Assembly (NCBI GenBank): GCA_002309345.1
Contig: DBWZ01000017.1
Span: 49,934 to 77,364 of the forward strand
Length of the DNA: 27,431 bases
Direction of reading: 5' to 3'
Source of the DNA: Pseudobutyrivibrio sp. UBA1225
Lineage (GTDB): Bacteria > Bacillota > Clostridia > Lachnospirales > Lachnospiraceae
Shown here one piece after another: positions 5,661 to 14,209 of this stretch. The notes beneath the pieces were generated by a model, which saw nothing but the letters and a program-made list of their open reading frames with translations, was not told the DNA's origin and did no database searches. Every line of letters begins with the position of its first letter. Positions within the stretch are counted from its first letter, which is position 1. Made by a program: the position numbers and the translations under genes.

Positions 5661-7364
5661 TTATTTTGCAGATTCTTTGAGAAGTGCTACCACCTCTGCC
5701 TCTGTTGAAAGGCTGAGAGCCTTTTCAGCAAGAGCATCTGCCTCTGCTTTTGACCACTTTGAAATGATGCAACGTGCTGTAAGCACAAGCACTGGATTGA
5801 CACTGTACTCGTCAAGTCCGAATGAAATCAAAAGTGGAATCATGAGTGGATCAGCTGCTGCCTCACCGCACATACCAACTGGAATACCTGCTGCATTTGC
5901 TGCTGCAATGATATTCTTGATTGAACGAAGCACTGATGGCTGGAATGCTGAGTAAAGGTATGCGACATTAGCATTACCACGGTCAACACTCATTGTGTAC
6001 TGAGTCAAGTCGTTAGTACCGATTGAGAAGAAATCTGCTTCCTTTGCAAGTAAATCTGCAATAAGAGAAGCTGACGCTGTCTCGATCATGCAACCAACCT
6101 CGATGTTTTCATCGAAAGCAACGCCTTCAGCTGAAAGCTCTTTCTTGCACTCTTCTACTAAAGCCTTTACGCTTCTGATTTCATCAACAACTGTAACTAA
6201 AGGAACCATGATTTTAATCTTGCCAAATGCGCTAGCTCTTAAGATTCCTCTAAGCTGTGTTTTGTAAATTTCTGGGTTGGATAAGCAATAACGAACTGCT
6301 CTGTAACCCAAGAAAGGATTTTCTTCTTTTTCAAGATTCATATAAGGGATTTCCTTGTCACCACCTATATCGAGTGTACGGATGATAACTGTCTTGCCGT
6401 TCATTGTCTCGGCAGCTTCCTTATATGCTTCGAACTGCTCATCTTCTGTAGGAAGATGTGGCTTGTCCATGAATAAGAACTCTGAACGGAAAAGACCAAT
6501 GCCTTCGCCGTCGCATTCTAATGCTTTCTTTGCATCCTTTGGTGTACCAATGTTGCAGAAAAGCTCTACTGGCTTGCCATCTGCTGTCTTTGTTTCCTTA
6601 CCAAGGAAATTCTTAAGCTCGGCCTGCGCACGAATGAACTCTTCACGCTTGATAACGTATTTAGATACAACATCCCCGTCTGGATTTATGTAAACATCGC
6701 CTTCTGTACCATCGACAATAGCAGTATCCTTGTCCTTAACGATTGATGTAATGTTTGGAACTGAAAGAACTGCTGGTATTTCTAAAGCTCTAGCTAAGAT
6801 AGCTGAGTGTGATGTCTTACCACCAACCTCTGTAATGATACCAACTACATTTTCTTTTACAATTTGAGAAGTCATAGATGGTGTTAAGTCGTGAGCAACT
6901 AAAACTGTGCCCTGTGGGACTTTGCTAATATCTACGTCCTCTACCCCAAGTAATATTTTAAGCAAGCTTATTTTGATATCAGAAATATCTGATGCGCGCT
7001 GACGCATCATGTCGTCTTCCATCTTTGAGAACATGCCAATGAACATATCACAAACTGCTGTTACAGCAGCCTCTGAGCACTGACCTGCATCAATCATCTT
7101 GGTCATCTCGCCACACATAGTAGGGTCAGCAATCATTGCTAAGTGACCTTCCATGATTTCGGCTTCTTTTGGACCAATATTCTTTCTGATGTTTTCTGCC
7201 ATCGCTTCTGTTTCAGCTTTGAACTTTTCAACAGCAGCGTTGAATCTTGCCTTTTCTGCTTCTTTATCTTCGATCTGCTTTGACTCGAATGTCAAATCAT
7301 GCTCAACGATAAGACAAATGCTACCAATACCTATTCCCCTAGACGCTTCTATGCCTTTGTACAT
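5661..7364 (-). CDS. ptsI: PTS Enzyme I, phosphoenolpyruvate-protein phosphotransferase
   Basis: First protein of the sugar phosphotransferase relay: it takes phosphate from phosphoenolpyruvate and passes it to His15 of HPr. The 567-residue cytoplasmic protein has the full family length. The N-terminal part holds the HPr-binding helices (about 30-140) and the phospho-His swivel domain with GGKTSHSAILARA, active His186. The C-terminal PEP-binding barrel has the signature near DFFSIGTNDLTQYTMSVDRGN and the CGEAA motif with the catalytic Cys. It starts 18 bases after the ptsH stop with AAGGAGG in front, so the two form the classical ptsHI operon. The bidirectional terminator at 5613-5640 lies directly downstream. 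It would supply phosphate to the fructose EIIABC encoded just upstream, and to other PTS permeases. Confidence 0.98.
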   Translation of the reverse strand: MYKGIEASRGIGIGSICLIVEHDLTFESKQIEDKEAEKARFNAAVEKFKAETEAMAENIRKNIGPKEAEIMEGHLAMIADPTMCGEMTKMIDAGQCSEAAVTAVCDMFIGMFSKMEDDMMRQRASDISDIKISLLKILLGVEDVDISKVPQGTVLVAHDLTPSMTSQIVKENVVGIITEVGGKTSHSAILARALEIPAVLSVPNITSIVKDKDTAIVDGTEGDVYINPDGDVVSKYVIKREEFIRAQAELKNFLGKETKTADGKPVELFCNIGTPKDAKKALECDGEGIGLFRSEFLFMDKPHLPTEDEQFEAYKEAAETMNGKTVIIRTLDIGGDKEIPYMNLEKEENPFLGYRAVRYCLSNPEIYKTQLRGILRASAFGKIKIMVPLVTVVDEIRSVKALVEECKKELSAEGVAFDENIEVGCMIETASASLIADLLAKEADFFSIGTNDLTQYTMSVDRGNANVAYLYSAFQPSVLRSIKNIIAAANAAGIPVGMCGEAAADPLMIPLLISFGLDEYSVNPVLVLTARCIISKWSKAEADALAEKALSLSTEAEVVALLKESAK

Positions 7365-7382
7365 AGGTTCCTCCTTAGATGA

Positions 7383-7646
7383 TTAGTCTCCTAAACCGCT
7401 TTCAACAAGCTCTACTGCCTTAGCAAGTGCTGCTTCTTCGTCTGGACCATCACACTGGATTTCGATTTCAGCGCCACACTTGATACATGCTGCCATAAGC
7501 ATCATAACGCTCTTGCCATCATATGGGTTACCATTGAAAACAACCTTAACGTCTGAATCGAATGGTGTAACAGCTGCACTAAAAACTGTAGCTGGACGCA
7601 TGTGTAAGCCCTGCTCGTTTGTTACTTTAACTACTTTTGAAACCAT
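7383..7646 (-). CDS. ptsH: HPr phosphocarrier protein
   Basis: An 87-residue phosphocarrier that moves phosphate from Enzyme I to the EIIA domains. QGLHMRPATVF carries the active His15. GKSVMMLM carries Ser46, the regulatory site used by HPr kinase in Gram-positive bacteria, so P-Ser-HPr/CcpA catabolite control is likely in this organism. I chose the ATG at 7646, since AAAGGAG lies nine to ten bases upstream and HPr proteins begin at this point; the frame remains open for eight more codons (to 7670), but those codons would include the ribosome binding site. Its own promoter region lies at 7689-7694, separate from the fructose operon upstream. Confidence 0.97.
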   Translation of the reverse strand: MVSKVVKVTNEQGLHMRPATVFSAAVTPFDSDVKVVFNGNPYDGKSVMMLMAACIKCGAEIEIQCDGPDEEAALAKAVELVESGLGD

Positions 7647-7688
7647 AAAATAAAACTCCTTTCGTTTCAAGGTCTATTGGAAATCATA

Positions 7689-7694
7689 ATTATA
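7689..7694 (-). promoter_or_regulatory. -10 box of the ptsHI promoter
   Basis: On the minus strand the sequence reads GGGTATAAT, a perfect TATAAT 43 bases before the ptsH ATG. The -35 region is T-rich and not a clear match. With the fruA terminator immediately upstream, an independent ptsHI promoter is expected here. Confidence 0.6.
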
Positions 7695-7742
7695 CCCATA
7701 TACTTTATAAAAAAAATTTCCGTTTGTCTATGTTAGTTTTCT

Positions 7743-7792
7743 AAAAAAAAATTGCCTGCAAAAGCCAATCCGAGGGCAAATTGCCCTCGGAT
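7743..7792 (-). terminator. Terminator of the EAL-fruK-fruA operon
   Basis: ATCCGAGGGC at 7768-7777 and GCCCTCGGAT at 7783-7792 form a perfect, GC-rich ten-base stem with a five-base loop. On the minus strand the run of nine Ts (7743-7751) comes 16 bases after the stem, farther than usual. Termination here is likely but may not be complete. Confidence 0.65.
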
Positions 7793-7887
7793 GTACAAAT
7801 TTCATTATATAATTACGTTAACCTGAAAATATTTGCCTGTAAAATACGATAATATCTCAACGTCATATTACCAGCAATTATAATTTT

Positions 7888-9795
7888 TTATCCCTCGGCT
7901 TTCTTCTTTAATACTCCAAGTAAAATGCAGGAAACAACTGAACCCACTACAAGTGCTATCAGGTACTGTCCCCAATTCCCGACAAGCGGAAATACGAAGA
8001 TTCCACCATGTGGCGCTCTAAGTGTACACTTGAAGGCCATTGAAAGCGCACCTGCCACGCCCGAGCCAACCATGAGGGATGGAATTACGCGAAGCGGATC
8101 CGCGGCTGCGTACGGGATAGCGCCCTCGGTTATGAACGAAAATCCCATGATAAAGTTGACCGGTCCTGCTTTCCTTTCTGATTCGGTAAACTTCTTAGGG
8201 AAAATCAAGGTTGCAAGAGCTATAGCAATTGGTGGAACCATACCGCCAACCATTACAGCTGCCATAATCATCCAGCCGATTTCATTTTGCTGGGCAAGCG
8301 CCGCCGTACCAAATACATAGGCCGCCTTGTTCAAAGGTCCGCCCATGTCGGTGGCCATCATCGCGCCAAGCAATATTCCAAGTGCTACGGCAGAGCCGGA
8401 ACCCATTCCTGAAAGGACTCCCGTAATCCAGGTGTTCAACGCTCCAACCACCGGATTAATCAGGCACATTACTGCGCCGATAATCAAAATTCCACACAGA
8501 GGATAAAGCAGCACCGGCTTGATTCCCTCTAATGATTTTGGTAATTTGTCAAAGAGCTTTCTCAGACAAAGAACTATGTAACCTGCTGCAAAACCTGCTA
8601 CCAGCGCGCCAAGGAAGGCAGATGAAACATCCCCGCCCGGGTTTGCAAATGTAGCACCGGTCTTGGCAAGAGCTCCACCCACAAAACCTACTGCAAGGCC
8701 CGGTCTGTCGGCAATCGACATCGCGATAAAACCAGCAAGTATAGGAAGCATGAAGTCAAACGCTGCTCCACCAATAGTTTTAAACCATGCAGCCACCGGC
8801 GTGTTGCTACCGAAGTTGGCCGGATCAATCTCGTAATCATCGAGCAGGAATGCAATTGCAATAAGAATACCGCCGCCAATTACGAATGGAAGCATATGTG
8901 ATACACCGTTCATCAAGTGCTTGTAAACCTTTCGACCCGCGGATTCATTTCCATCGTCACTTCGCTTTGTGACAGCACCTGTGTGATGATAAACAACCGC
9001 TGTATCCGCTTTCTCAAACAGCTTTTGTGGTGTGTGAATCGCATCCTTTGTTGAGGCAATTACAACCTTCTTGCCATCAAACTGGCTCATTTCAATATTT
9101 TTATCGCAGGCCACTATTACAGCATCCGCGTCTGCGATTTCTTCTTCGGTGAGCGGATCCTTCGCTCCACCAGAGCCGTCCTTTTCGACTCGAATCGAAA
9201 TGCCAAGCTCCTTCGCCTTAAGCTCGAGCGCTTCTGCAGCCATAAAGGTGTGCGCGATACCTGTCGGGCAGGCAGTGACAGCTACAATCTTTTTTGCCGA
9301 CGCCGCGGATTTTGGAGTACTGACTGCCCCTCCATCCTTTTCTGCTTCTTTTTCGTCGATGAACTGTAAAAACTCCTCAACGGATTTTGCACCGACAAGC
9401 TTCTGGCAAAATGCCTGATCCATTAGGATAGTCATAAGCTTTGAGAGCACCTCGAGATGTGTATCCGCGGCGCCGTCCGGTGCGGCAATCATAAATAGCA
9501 GATTGCTTGGCTTTCCATCTAGCGATTTGTAATCCACGCCAGCTGGACATGTCATGGCAACTACGCCCGCCTTTTTAACAGCGGCTGATTTGCCGTGCGG
9601 AACTGCGATACCATTTCCGATTGCCGTAGAACCCTTCGCCTCTCGTGCGAGGATGGCATCCTTAAAGCCCTTTACATCATTCAGATTCCCAACTGAATCA
9701 TGGAGAGCGATAAGCTGGTCAATGGCTTCGCTCTGGGAAGCTAATTCCACCTGAAGCCTGATCCCTTTTGGATCGATGAACTCTGAAATTTTCAT
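7888..9795 (-). CDS. fruA: PTS fructose-specific transporter EIIABC
   Basis: A 635-residue membrane permease that imports fructose and releases it as fructose 1-phosphate. Domain order is EIIA-EIIB-EIIC. The EIIA domain (about 1-150) has GNGIAVPHGKS with phospho-His67. A short Ala/Ser/Lys-rich linker follows. The EIIB domain (about 168-265) has AVTACPTGIAHTF with phospho-Cys176. The EIIC domain (about 285-632) has multiple hydrophobic helices and the GGPLNKAAY and FITEGAIPYAA loops typical of fructose permeases. The start has GGAGGAG five bases upstream and lies nine bases after the fruK stop. Phosphate would come from HPr encoded downstream. The combination with fruK makes fructose rather than mannose or mannitol the best substrate call. 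Confidence 0.96.
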   Translation of the reverse strand: MKISEFIDPKGIRLQVELASQSEAIDQLIALHDSVGNLNDVKGFKDAILAREAKGSTAIGNGIAVPHGKSAAVKKAGVVAMTCPAGVDYKSLDGKPSNLLFMIAAPDGAADTHLEVLSKLMTILMDQAFCQKLVGAKSVEEFLQFIDEKEAEKDGGAVSTPKSAASAKKIVAVTACPTGIAHTFMAAEALELKAKELGISIRVEKDGSGGAKDPLTEEEIADADAVIVACDKNIEMSQFDGKKVVIASTKDAIHTPQKLFEKADTAVVYHHTGAVTKRSDDGNESAGRKVYKHLMNGVSHMLPFVIGGGILIAIAFLLDDYEIDPANFGSNTPVAAWFKTIGGAAFDFMLPILAGFIAMSIADRPGLAVGFVGGALAKTGATFANPGGDVSSAFLGALVAGFAAGYIVLCLRKLFDKLPKSLEGIKPVLLYPLCGILIIGAVMCLINPVVGALNTWITGVLSGMGSGSAVALGILLGAMMATDMGGPLNKAAYVFGTAALAQQNEIGWMIMAAVMVGGMVPPIAIALATLIFPKKFTESERKAGPVNFIMGFSFITEGAIPYAAADPLRVIPSLMVGSGVAGALSMAFKCTLRAPHGGIFVFPLVGNWGQYLIALVVGSVVSCILLGVLKKKAEG

Positions 9796-9804
9796 AATCT
9801 CCTC

Positions 9805-10710
9805 CTACAGTGACTTGAACAGTTTCTCTATATCCACAGCCTTTGCCAGTCCGTCTGAAAATGCTGTTGCGCTTCCTGCTGCTGTGCCCATTTTTAGCGC
9901 TGTATCGTAATCCCCGGTCTTCATGTATCCGGCCACGAATCCTGCCACCATCGAATCACCTGCGCCAACTGAATTTCGCACCTTGCCTTTTGGTACGCCT
10001 ATACGATATTTTTTCCCTGTTTCGTCAACCAACATGGCGCCGTCTGCCGCCATGGATATAAGTACATTTCTTGCTCCCAACTTCTGAAGCTCCAGGGCTC
10101 CTTCATAGATTTCATCGTCTGTTGTAAGTGTCTTTCCGATGATTTCGCCGAGCTCAAAATTATTTGGCTTGATTAAGAAAGGATGATACTTCAAAACATT
10201 TTTTAGCAAATCCTTTGTGGCATCAACAACAAACTCAATGCCCCTGCCTTGAAGCATTGAAAGTATCTTTTCATATACGTCATCCGGGAGTGAATTTGGA
10301 ATAGAACCTGCCAAAATAAGAACGTCACCCTCTTTAAGCTTTGAAAGCTTACCGAATAGTGCCTTTTGAGATGCTTCGTCAATCTTTGGCCCCTGAGCAT
10401 TAATTTCTGTTTCTTCGGTTGCCTTCAGTTTGACATTTATTCGCGATAATCCGTCTTTTAACATGATGAATTCTGAGTCGATTCCCGCCTGCCTTACAGC
10501 CTCATCGATTGCTCGCCCAGTAAAGCCCGCAACAAACCCCAGGGCTGTACTCTTTTGGCCAAGCTCAGACAGGACCATGGATACATTGATTCCCTTGCCG
10601 CCATAATAACATTCCTCGCTGACAGAGCGATTTGTCATACCCGGCAATAAATCCCCGTCCATTCTTACCACGTAATCTATGGCCGGGTTAAACGTAACCG
10701 TATAAATCAT
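9805..10710 (-). CDS. fruK: 1-phosphofructokinase
   Basis: Phosphorylates fructose 1-phosphate, the product of the FruA permease, to fructose 1,6-bisphosphate using ATP. The 301-residue PfkB-family protein shows the substrate-binding YYGGKGINVS motif (GGKG at 37-40) and the C-terminal NSVGAGDSMVAGF motif with catalytic Asp252. The ATG at 10708-10710 overlaps the TGA of the upstream EAL-domain gene (ATGA, four bases), and its ribosome binding site GGAGG lies within that gene's last codons. Translation of fruK should therefore depend on translation of the c-di-GMP gene. The more usual neighbour upstream of fruK is a DeoR-family FruR repressor, which is not present here. Tagatose 6-phosphate kinase is a related alternative, but the fruA context favours FruK. 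Confidence 0.95.
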   Translation of the reverse strand: MIYTVTFNPAIDYVVRMDGDLLPGMTNRSVSEECYYGGKGINVSMVLSELGQKSTALGFVAGFTGRAIDEAVRQAGIDSEFIMLKDGLSRINVKLKATEETEINAQGPKIDEASQKALFGKLSKLKEGDVLILAGSIPNSLPDDVYEKILSMLQGRGIEFVVDATKDLLKNVLKYHPFLIKPNNFELGEIIGKTLTTDDEIYEGALELQKLGARNVLISMAADGAMLVDETGKKYRIGVPKGKVRNSVGAGDSMVAGFVAGYMKTGDYDTALKMGTAAGSATAFSDGLAKAVDIEKLFKSL

Positions 10711-12878
10711 TTTTTTCCTCCATTTTCTCTCCAGCTTTCCATTATTTCTTCCATGAATCTTACCATCTCGCTGGACGCTTCGCGTATATAACCTAGCACT
10801 GCGTCAAAGTTTTCAAGATGCATTATAGATAGAGTAATTCCCTTCCATCTGTACTCACCATTTACATCGAGTATTCGATAGAATTCTAACATGGATTCGC
10901 CACGTTCGCTCTCGATTCGCTCTTCAACCGTTGAAAGGTTCATGTAGGTTAAAAATCTTTCTTTATCCTCTGGATGAACTAGCCGCTCAGATACTTCCTG
11001 CAAAACTTGCCTTGCACCTTTATTTTTAAAATCAATATGAAGTCTACTATCATGCAAATATATATTTTCGAAGTAGTCTTCCTGTATGCCATATAAATCT
11101 ACGCACTCGTAGTGGGAGAATATATTGTTACTTATCGCGCTAATCTTGGCATCATTATTAGTCGTCAAAACTCTCGACAGACTCCTAACTGAAATAAGAT
11201 ACGCATCCTTTTTTTCTCTTTTATCTTCTATTATATGGCGCACGCGCATATTTATGATTTTTCCACCTTGGATAAAATCCATTCCCTCGCTTCGGCCCTT
11301 TTCCTTACTGTGCGCACATATCTCTGAAAAGAGACTATTCTGAGGCCATCCTCTGTTTCCCTCTGTGCTCAAGGTATTTTCTACCTCTTCTATCGTTTTG
11401 TAACCGAATGATGCAACTAATTCACGTACACCCGCATTCGTATATACAAATTTCCACTTTCCATCTGTAACTATTCCTATTGCCAAAGGCAGCGGATTTT
11501 CCATAGGCTGATTTGATGTGTTTTGCAGCGGATTTTGTTTAAGCACATCTATTTCACCAAGTTTATCGTAGAAAAATCTCTCACTAGCTCTTTCAACTAT
11601 TCTACCGTCCTTTAGAATCTTTCGCAATCCTTCCAAATAAGGCAGCGGTCGGCCAATCAAATACCCTTGAATCATCTCACAGCCGATACTTCTTAAAAAC
11701 TCGTATTGCTCTTCTGTCTCAACTCCCTCGACTAAGGTATGCATATTTAAATTCTTAATCATGGATACGATATGCCTTAGAATAATCTTTCCATTGTCTG
11801 TGTTTTCAAAATTACTAAGGAAATCCATATCGATTTTTACCAGGTCAAACTGGTAATTCTTAAGTAGATTCAAAGAAGAATAACCACTTCCAAAATCATC
11901 CATCCAAACCTTATAGCCATTTTCTCTAAGCCTAGTTATCTGCTCTAAGATAAATTGCGGATTTTCCATCAACGCACTCTCTGTAATCTCAAAATGGAAC
12001 ATATCCTTTGGACAACTATACTTAGCCATTTTCTCATCGATAAATGCCACCAAATCCATAACCTCGAAATCTATTCGAGATAAGTTGATAGAAATTGGCA
12101 CGGTCTCCCTTTTTTTCATCATTTGATCATTGTATTTTGAGAAAACCTCTTCCATAACATAAGCATCTATCTTTGGAATCAGCCTATACTCTTCAAGCAC
12201 TGGAATAAACTCATTTGGATAGATTATTCCATTCAACGGGTCCACCCACCTGACCAAAGCCTCCCAGCCGCAAATCTTCCCTGTAAAAGCCCTAATTATC
12301 GGCTGATAATACACCTGAATGTATTTCAACTCAAGAGCCTCATCTAAGCCATCAAGTATATCCTGTTTCTTCTGCAGTGATCCGCCTAGCTCATCATCAT
12401 ATATCTTATATTCAGCATCATATTTTTTCTTGATACTAATACATGCTATTCTCGCTCTATCACAACATCTGATTACATCTTTATCGCTACCATCACAGTT
12501 GTAGATACCAGCCTTAAGCTCAATATTTACATTCTTCTGAACCAGACGAATTTTGTCTCTTATAATTTTGATATTAGGGATAATATTAGAGGAATCTGTA
12601 AAGACCACAAAATGATCCCCTGAAAATCGCGAAATTAATTGACCCTTGAAAGAATCCTTGATAATTTTGCCAATAATTGCCAAAAGCTCATCGCCTTTTT
12701 CATAACCATAATTTGCATTAAATATTTTGAAGTTTTCCAAATCAAAGAACACAAAGGAGTATCTATGGTCTAAATCTGCATTATCAAGCAAATCCTGGGC
12801 GCAATCGTAGAAGGATTGCTTCTCTAGCAACCCTGTCAATTCATCAATAATTAGACGTAACTCTTTGAAATCCTCCAT
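10707..12878 (-). CDS. Degenerate-GGDEF/EAL/PAS protein, predicted c-di-GMP phosphodiesterase
   Basis: A 723-residue cytoplasmic protein with no transmembrane segment visible. Residues 10-165 are a GGDEF-type domain whose signature has decayed to SGDHF (86-90), so cyclase activity is unlikely. Residues 175-425 are an EAL domain with the catalytic set in place: EAL (206-208), Asn265, Glu297 in EITES, Asp327-Asp328 in the intact DDFGSGYSS loop, Lys348, Glu384 and Gln404. It should hydrolyse c-di-GMP to pGpG. The C-terminal 290 residues look like PAS-type sensor modules: one near VTDGKWKFVYTN and a second near ILDVNGEYRWKGITL, preceded by HPEDKERF. GGGGAG precedes the ATG. The gene is coupled to fruK by a four-base overlap, so its synthesis is tied to fructose metabolism. 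The ligand sensed by the PAS-like part is unknown. Confidence 0.9.
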   Translation of the reverse strand: MEDFKELRLIIDELTGLLEKQSFYDCAQDLLDNADLDHRYSFVFFDLENFKIFNANYGYEKGDELLAIIGKIIKDSFKGQLISRFSGDHFVVFTDSSNIIPNIKIIRDKIRLVQKNVNIELKAGIYNCDGSDKDVIRCCDRARIACISIKKKYDAEYKIYDDELGGSLQKKQDILDGLDEALELKYIQVYYQPIIRAFTGKICGWEALVRWVDPLNGIIYPNEFIPVLEEYRLIPKIDAYVMEEVFSKYNDQMMKKRETVPISINLSRIDFEVMDLVAFIDEKMAKYSCPKDMFHFEITESALMENPQFILEQITRLRENGYKVWMDDFGSGYSSLNLLKNYQFDLVKIDMDFLSNFENTDNGKIILRHIVSMIKNLNMHTLVEGVETEEQYEFLRSIGCEMIQGYLIGRPLPYLEGLRKILKDGRIVERASERFFYDKLGEIDVLKQNPLQNTSNQPMENPLPLAIGIVTDGKWKFVYTNAGVRELVASFGYKTIEEVENTLSTEGNRGWPQNSLFSEICAHSKEKGRSEGMDFIQGGKIINMRVRHIIEDKREKKDAYLISVRSLSRVLTTNNDAKISAISNNIFSHYECVDLYGIQEDYFENIYLHDSRLHIDFKNKGARQVLQEVSERLVHPEDKERFLTYMNLSTVEERIESERGESMLEFYRILDVNGEYRWKGITLSIMHLENFDAVLGYIREASSEMVRFMEEIMESWRENGGKK

Positions 12879-12962
12879 CGAAAACTCCCCATTATCCCCC
12901 TAGATTACTCTATTCTATCACCGAAATGTGAATTTTTCTCGTAAGAGACCCCTGTTATAGCT

Positions 12963-12990
12963 TTTATACAAATAATGAGCTGCTTCTCAA
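12963..12990 (-). promoter_or_regulatory. Sigma-A-like promoter of the EAL-fruK-fruA operon
   Basis: On the minus strand TTGAGA (12985-12990) and TATAAA (12963-12968) are 16 bases apart. Transcription would begin near 12956 and leave a leader of about 78 bases. The -35 box falls inside one arm of the long hairpin at 12977-13016. A second, weaker extended -10 (TGATAGAAT) lies closer to the gene, near 12909-12917, but has no good -35. Confidence 0.6.
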
Positions 12991-13016
12991 CTTCCGTGGA
13001 ATTTGAAAAGCAGCTC
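12977..13016. repeat. Long imperfect hairpin covering the -35 region
   Basis: GAGCTGCTT 12977-12985 pairs with AAGCAGCTC 13008-13016; after single mismatches TCAA 12987-12990 pairs with TTGA 13003-13006, and TTCC 12992-12995 with GGAA 12998-13001. In total 17 pairs enclose a two-base loop. No T-run follows on either strand, so it is not a standard terminator. The palindrome CAGTTAACTG at 13021-13030 is adjacent. It could be an operator or part of an RNA switch. Confidence 0.6.
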
Positions 13017-13073
13017 TCAGCAGTTAACTGTTTTAGTCATTTATGAAGTTCCTTTCTGTGAATAGCTCTTTTT

Positions 13074-13204
13074 AAAGTTACATTCCTCTCGCATCAGCCG
13101 GTAAGACCTTTGTCAAATCAACTAACGGAGAATTGGTCTGCTTGCTTCATCAGAACAATTCTTTGTTTTATACCTTATTTATCGACCGATGCGAGAGAAA
13201 CTTT
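13074..13204. ncRNA. 131-base structured element in the 12879-13217 spacer, candidate RNA
   Basis: CTCTCGCATC at 13086-13095 is inverted at 13188-13197 (GATGCGAGAG), and AAAGTT at 13074-13079 is inverted at 13199-13204 (AACTTT). Inside lies a hairpin of AGAATTG 13129-13135 and TCTG 13137-13140 with CAGA 13151-13154 and CAATTCT 13156-13162. A closed outer stem with an inner hairpin is the layout of a riboswitch or small RNA, but I recognise no known class; the c-di-GMP-I and -II conserved cores are not visible. The rest of the 339-base spacer holds the promoter and hairpin listed separately. The strand is not determined; on the minus strand it lies upstream of the EAL gene and downstream of the oxidoreductase gene. 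Confidence 0.4.
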
Positions 13205-13217
13205 ATAGTTAATTTTT

Positions 13218-14195
13218 TTAATATCCAATCTCCGCTAAAACTCTATCTATAAGTCTTGCGTTTTTCAGGGAGAATTCCTCTGTTATATGAGGTTTTGCCT
13301 TGCCAAGAATGCAGTCACTTAGCTGAGCTATCTCTAGTGAATAATTCTGCGGAATATCTATTTCCTTTTCTTCCACTCCAACCACAGTATATACGCGATA
13401 GCTTGCTTTGCCCTCTTGGTTGTACTCTACCTCAGAATGAACGGAGCCATTACTACCGTGAATGTATAGACGGTCGTATCGGGCATTGGTATCTTTTCCG
13501 AGAATCATACCCACGTTAAACGAAGCTCGAACTCCATTCTTGAAACCGATGATTGCTGCAGTCATTGAATCTACTCCTTTTTCGGAAAACTCTGATACAG
13601 CCTTGACGTAGTCTACCTCGGAATCGATTAGAGAAAGAATCATTGTAGTACAGTAGCAACCCAAGTCATACATTGCTCCACCACCAAGCTCTTTGTAGAG
13701 TCTGATATCTTCTTTGTAGCCTTGAGTCACAAAGGCTGTTTCAATGTAGTCCACGTCTCCTACATCGCCATTTGCTAATTCCTCTTTCAAACTAGCCACA
13801 TAAGGGCTATGAAGGTACGCGTATGCCTCCATAAGGTATACATTGTTTTCCTTGGCTGTCTTGAACATTTCCTCAGCCTCAGCCTCATTGAGAGCTAAAG
13901 GCTTTTCACAGAGTACATGCTTACCTGACTTTAGAGCAGCCTTCACCCACTGCAAATGCAGATTGTTTGGAAGAGGAATATAGATTGCTTCTACATCTTT
14001 GTCATTTATCAATTCCTCGTAGCTACCATAAGCCTTTTCAAAACCAAATTCCTTTTGAAATGCTTTGGCTTTTTCTATGCTTCTACCTGCGATAGCAGTT
14101 AGCTCACAGTTGGGCGCAAGCTTCATGCCTGGAATGGTACAGCCCTTTGCTATGTTTGCAGTTCCAAGTACTCCCCATTTAACTGTTTCCTTCAT
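13218..14195 (-). CDS. Gfo/Idh/MocA-family NAD(P)-dependent oxidoreductase
   Basis: A 325-residue two-domain dehydrogenase. The N-terminal Rossmann fold has GVLGTANIA at 8-16, and the family's CEKPL signature is at 96-100 with the catalytic-position Lys98. The C-terminal part (about 125-320) is the alpha/beta domain that binds the sugar-like substrate. Family members oxidise or reduce sugars, inositols or their derivatives; the substrate is not deducible. I chose the ATG at 14195 because GGAGGG lies seven bases upstream; an in-frame ATG at 14210 has no ribosome binding site and its codons form that site. The stop of the HAD gene is 15 bases upstream, so the two genes form an operon. No terminator with a T-run is seen after it. 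Confidence 0.88.
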   Translation of the reverse strand: MKETVKWGVLGTANIAKGCTIPGMKLAPNCELTAIAGRSIEKAKAFQKEFGFEKAYGSYEELINDKDVEAIYIPLPNNLHLQWVKAALKSGKHVLCEKPLALNEAEAEEMFKTAKENNVYLMEAYAYLHSPYVASLKEELANGDVGDVDYIETAFVTQGYKEDIRLYKELGGGAMYDLGCYCTTMILSLIDSEVDYVKAVSEFSEKGVDSMTAAIIGFKNGVRASFNVGMILGKDTNARYDRLYIHGSNGSVHSEVEYNQEGKASYRVYTVVGVEEKEIDIPQNYSLEIAQLSDCILGKAKPHITEEFSLKNARLIDRVLAEIGY

Positions 14196-14209
14196 CCTAA
14201 AGCCCTCCA

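Noticed and set aside
10707..12878. Active diguanylate cyclase
   Set aside because: The GGDEF signature is SGDHF, so synthesis of c-di-GMP is unlikely; the EAL domain is the likely active part.
12977..13016. Rho-independent terminator
   Set aside because: The stem is strong, but no T-run follows on either strand.
13074..13204. c-di-GMP riboswitch
   Set aside because: Tempting because an EAL gene lies downstream, but neither the type I nor type II conserved core is present, and a promoter lies between the element and the gene.
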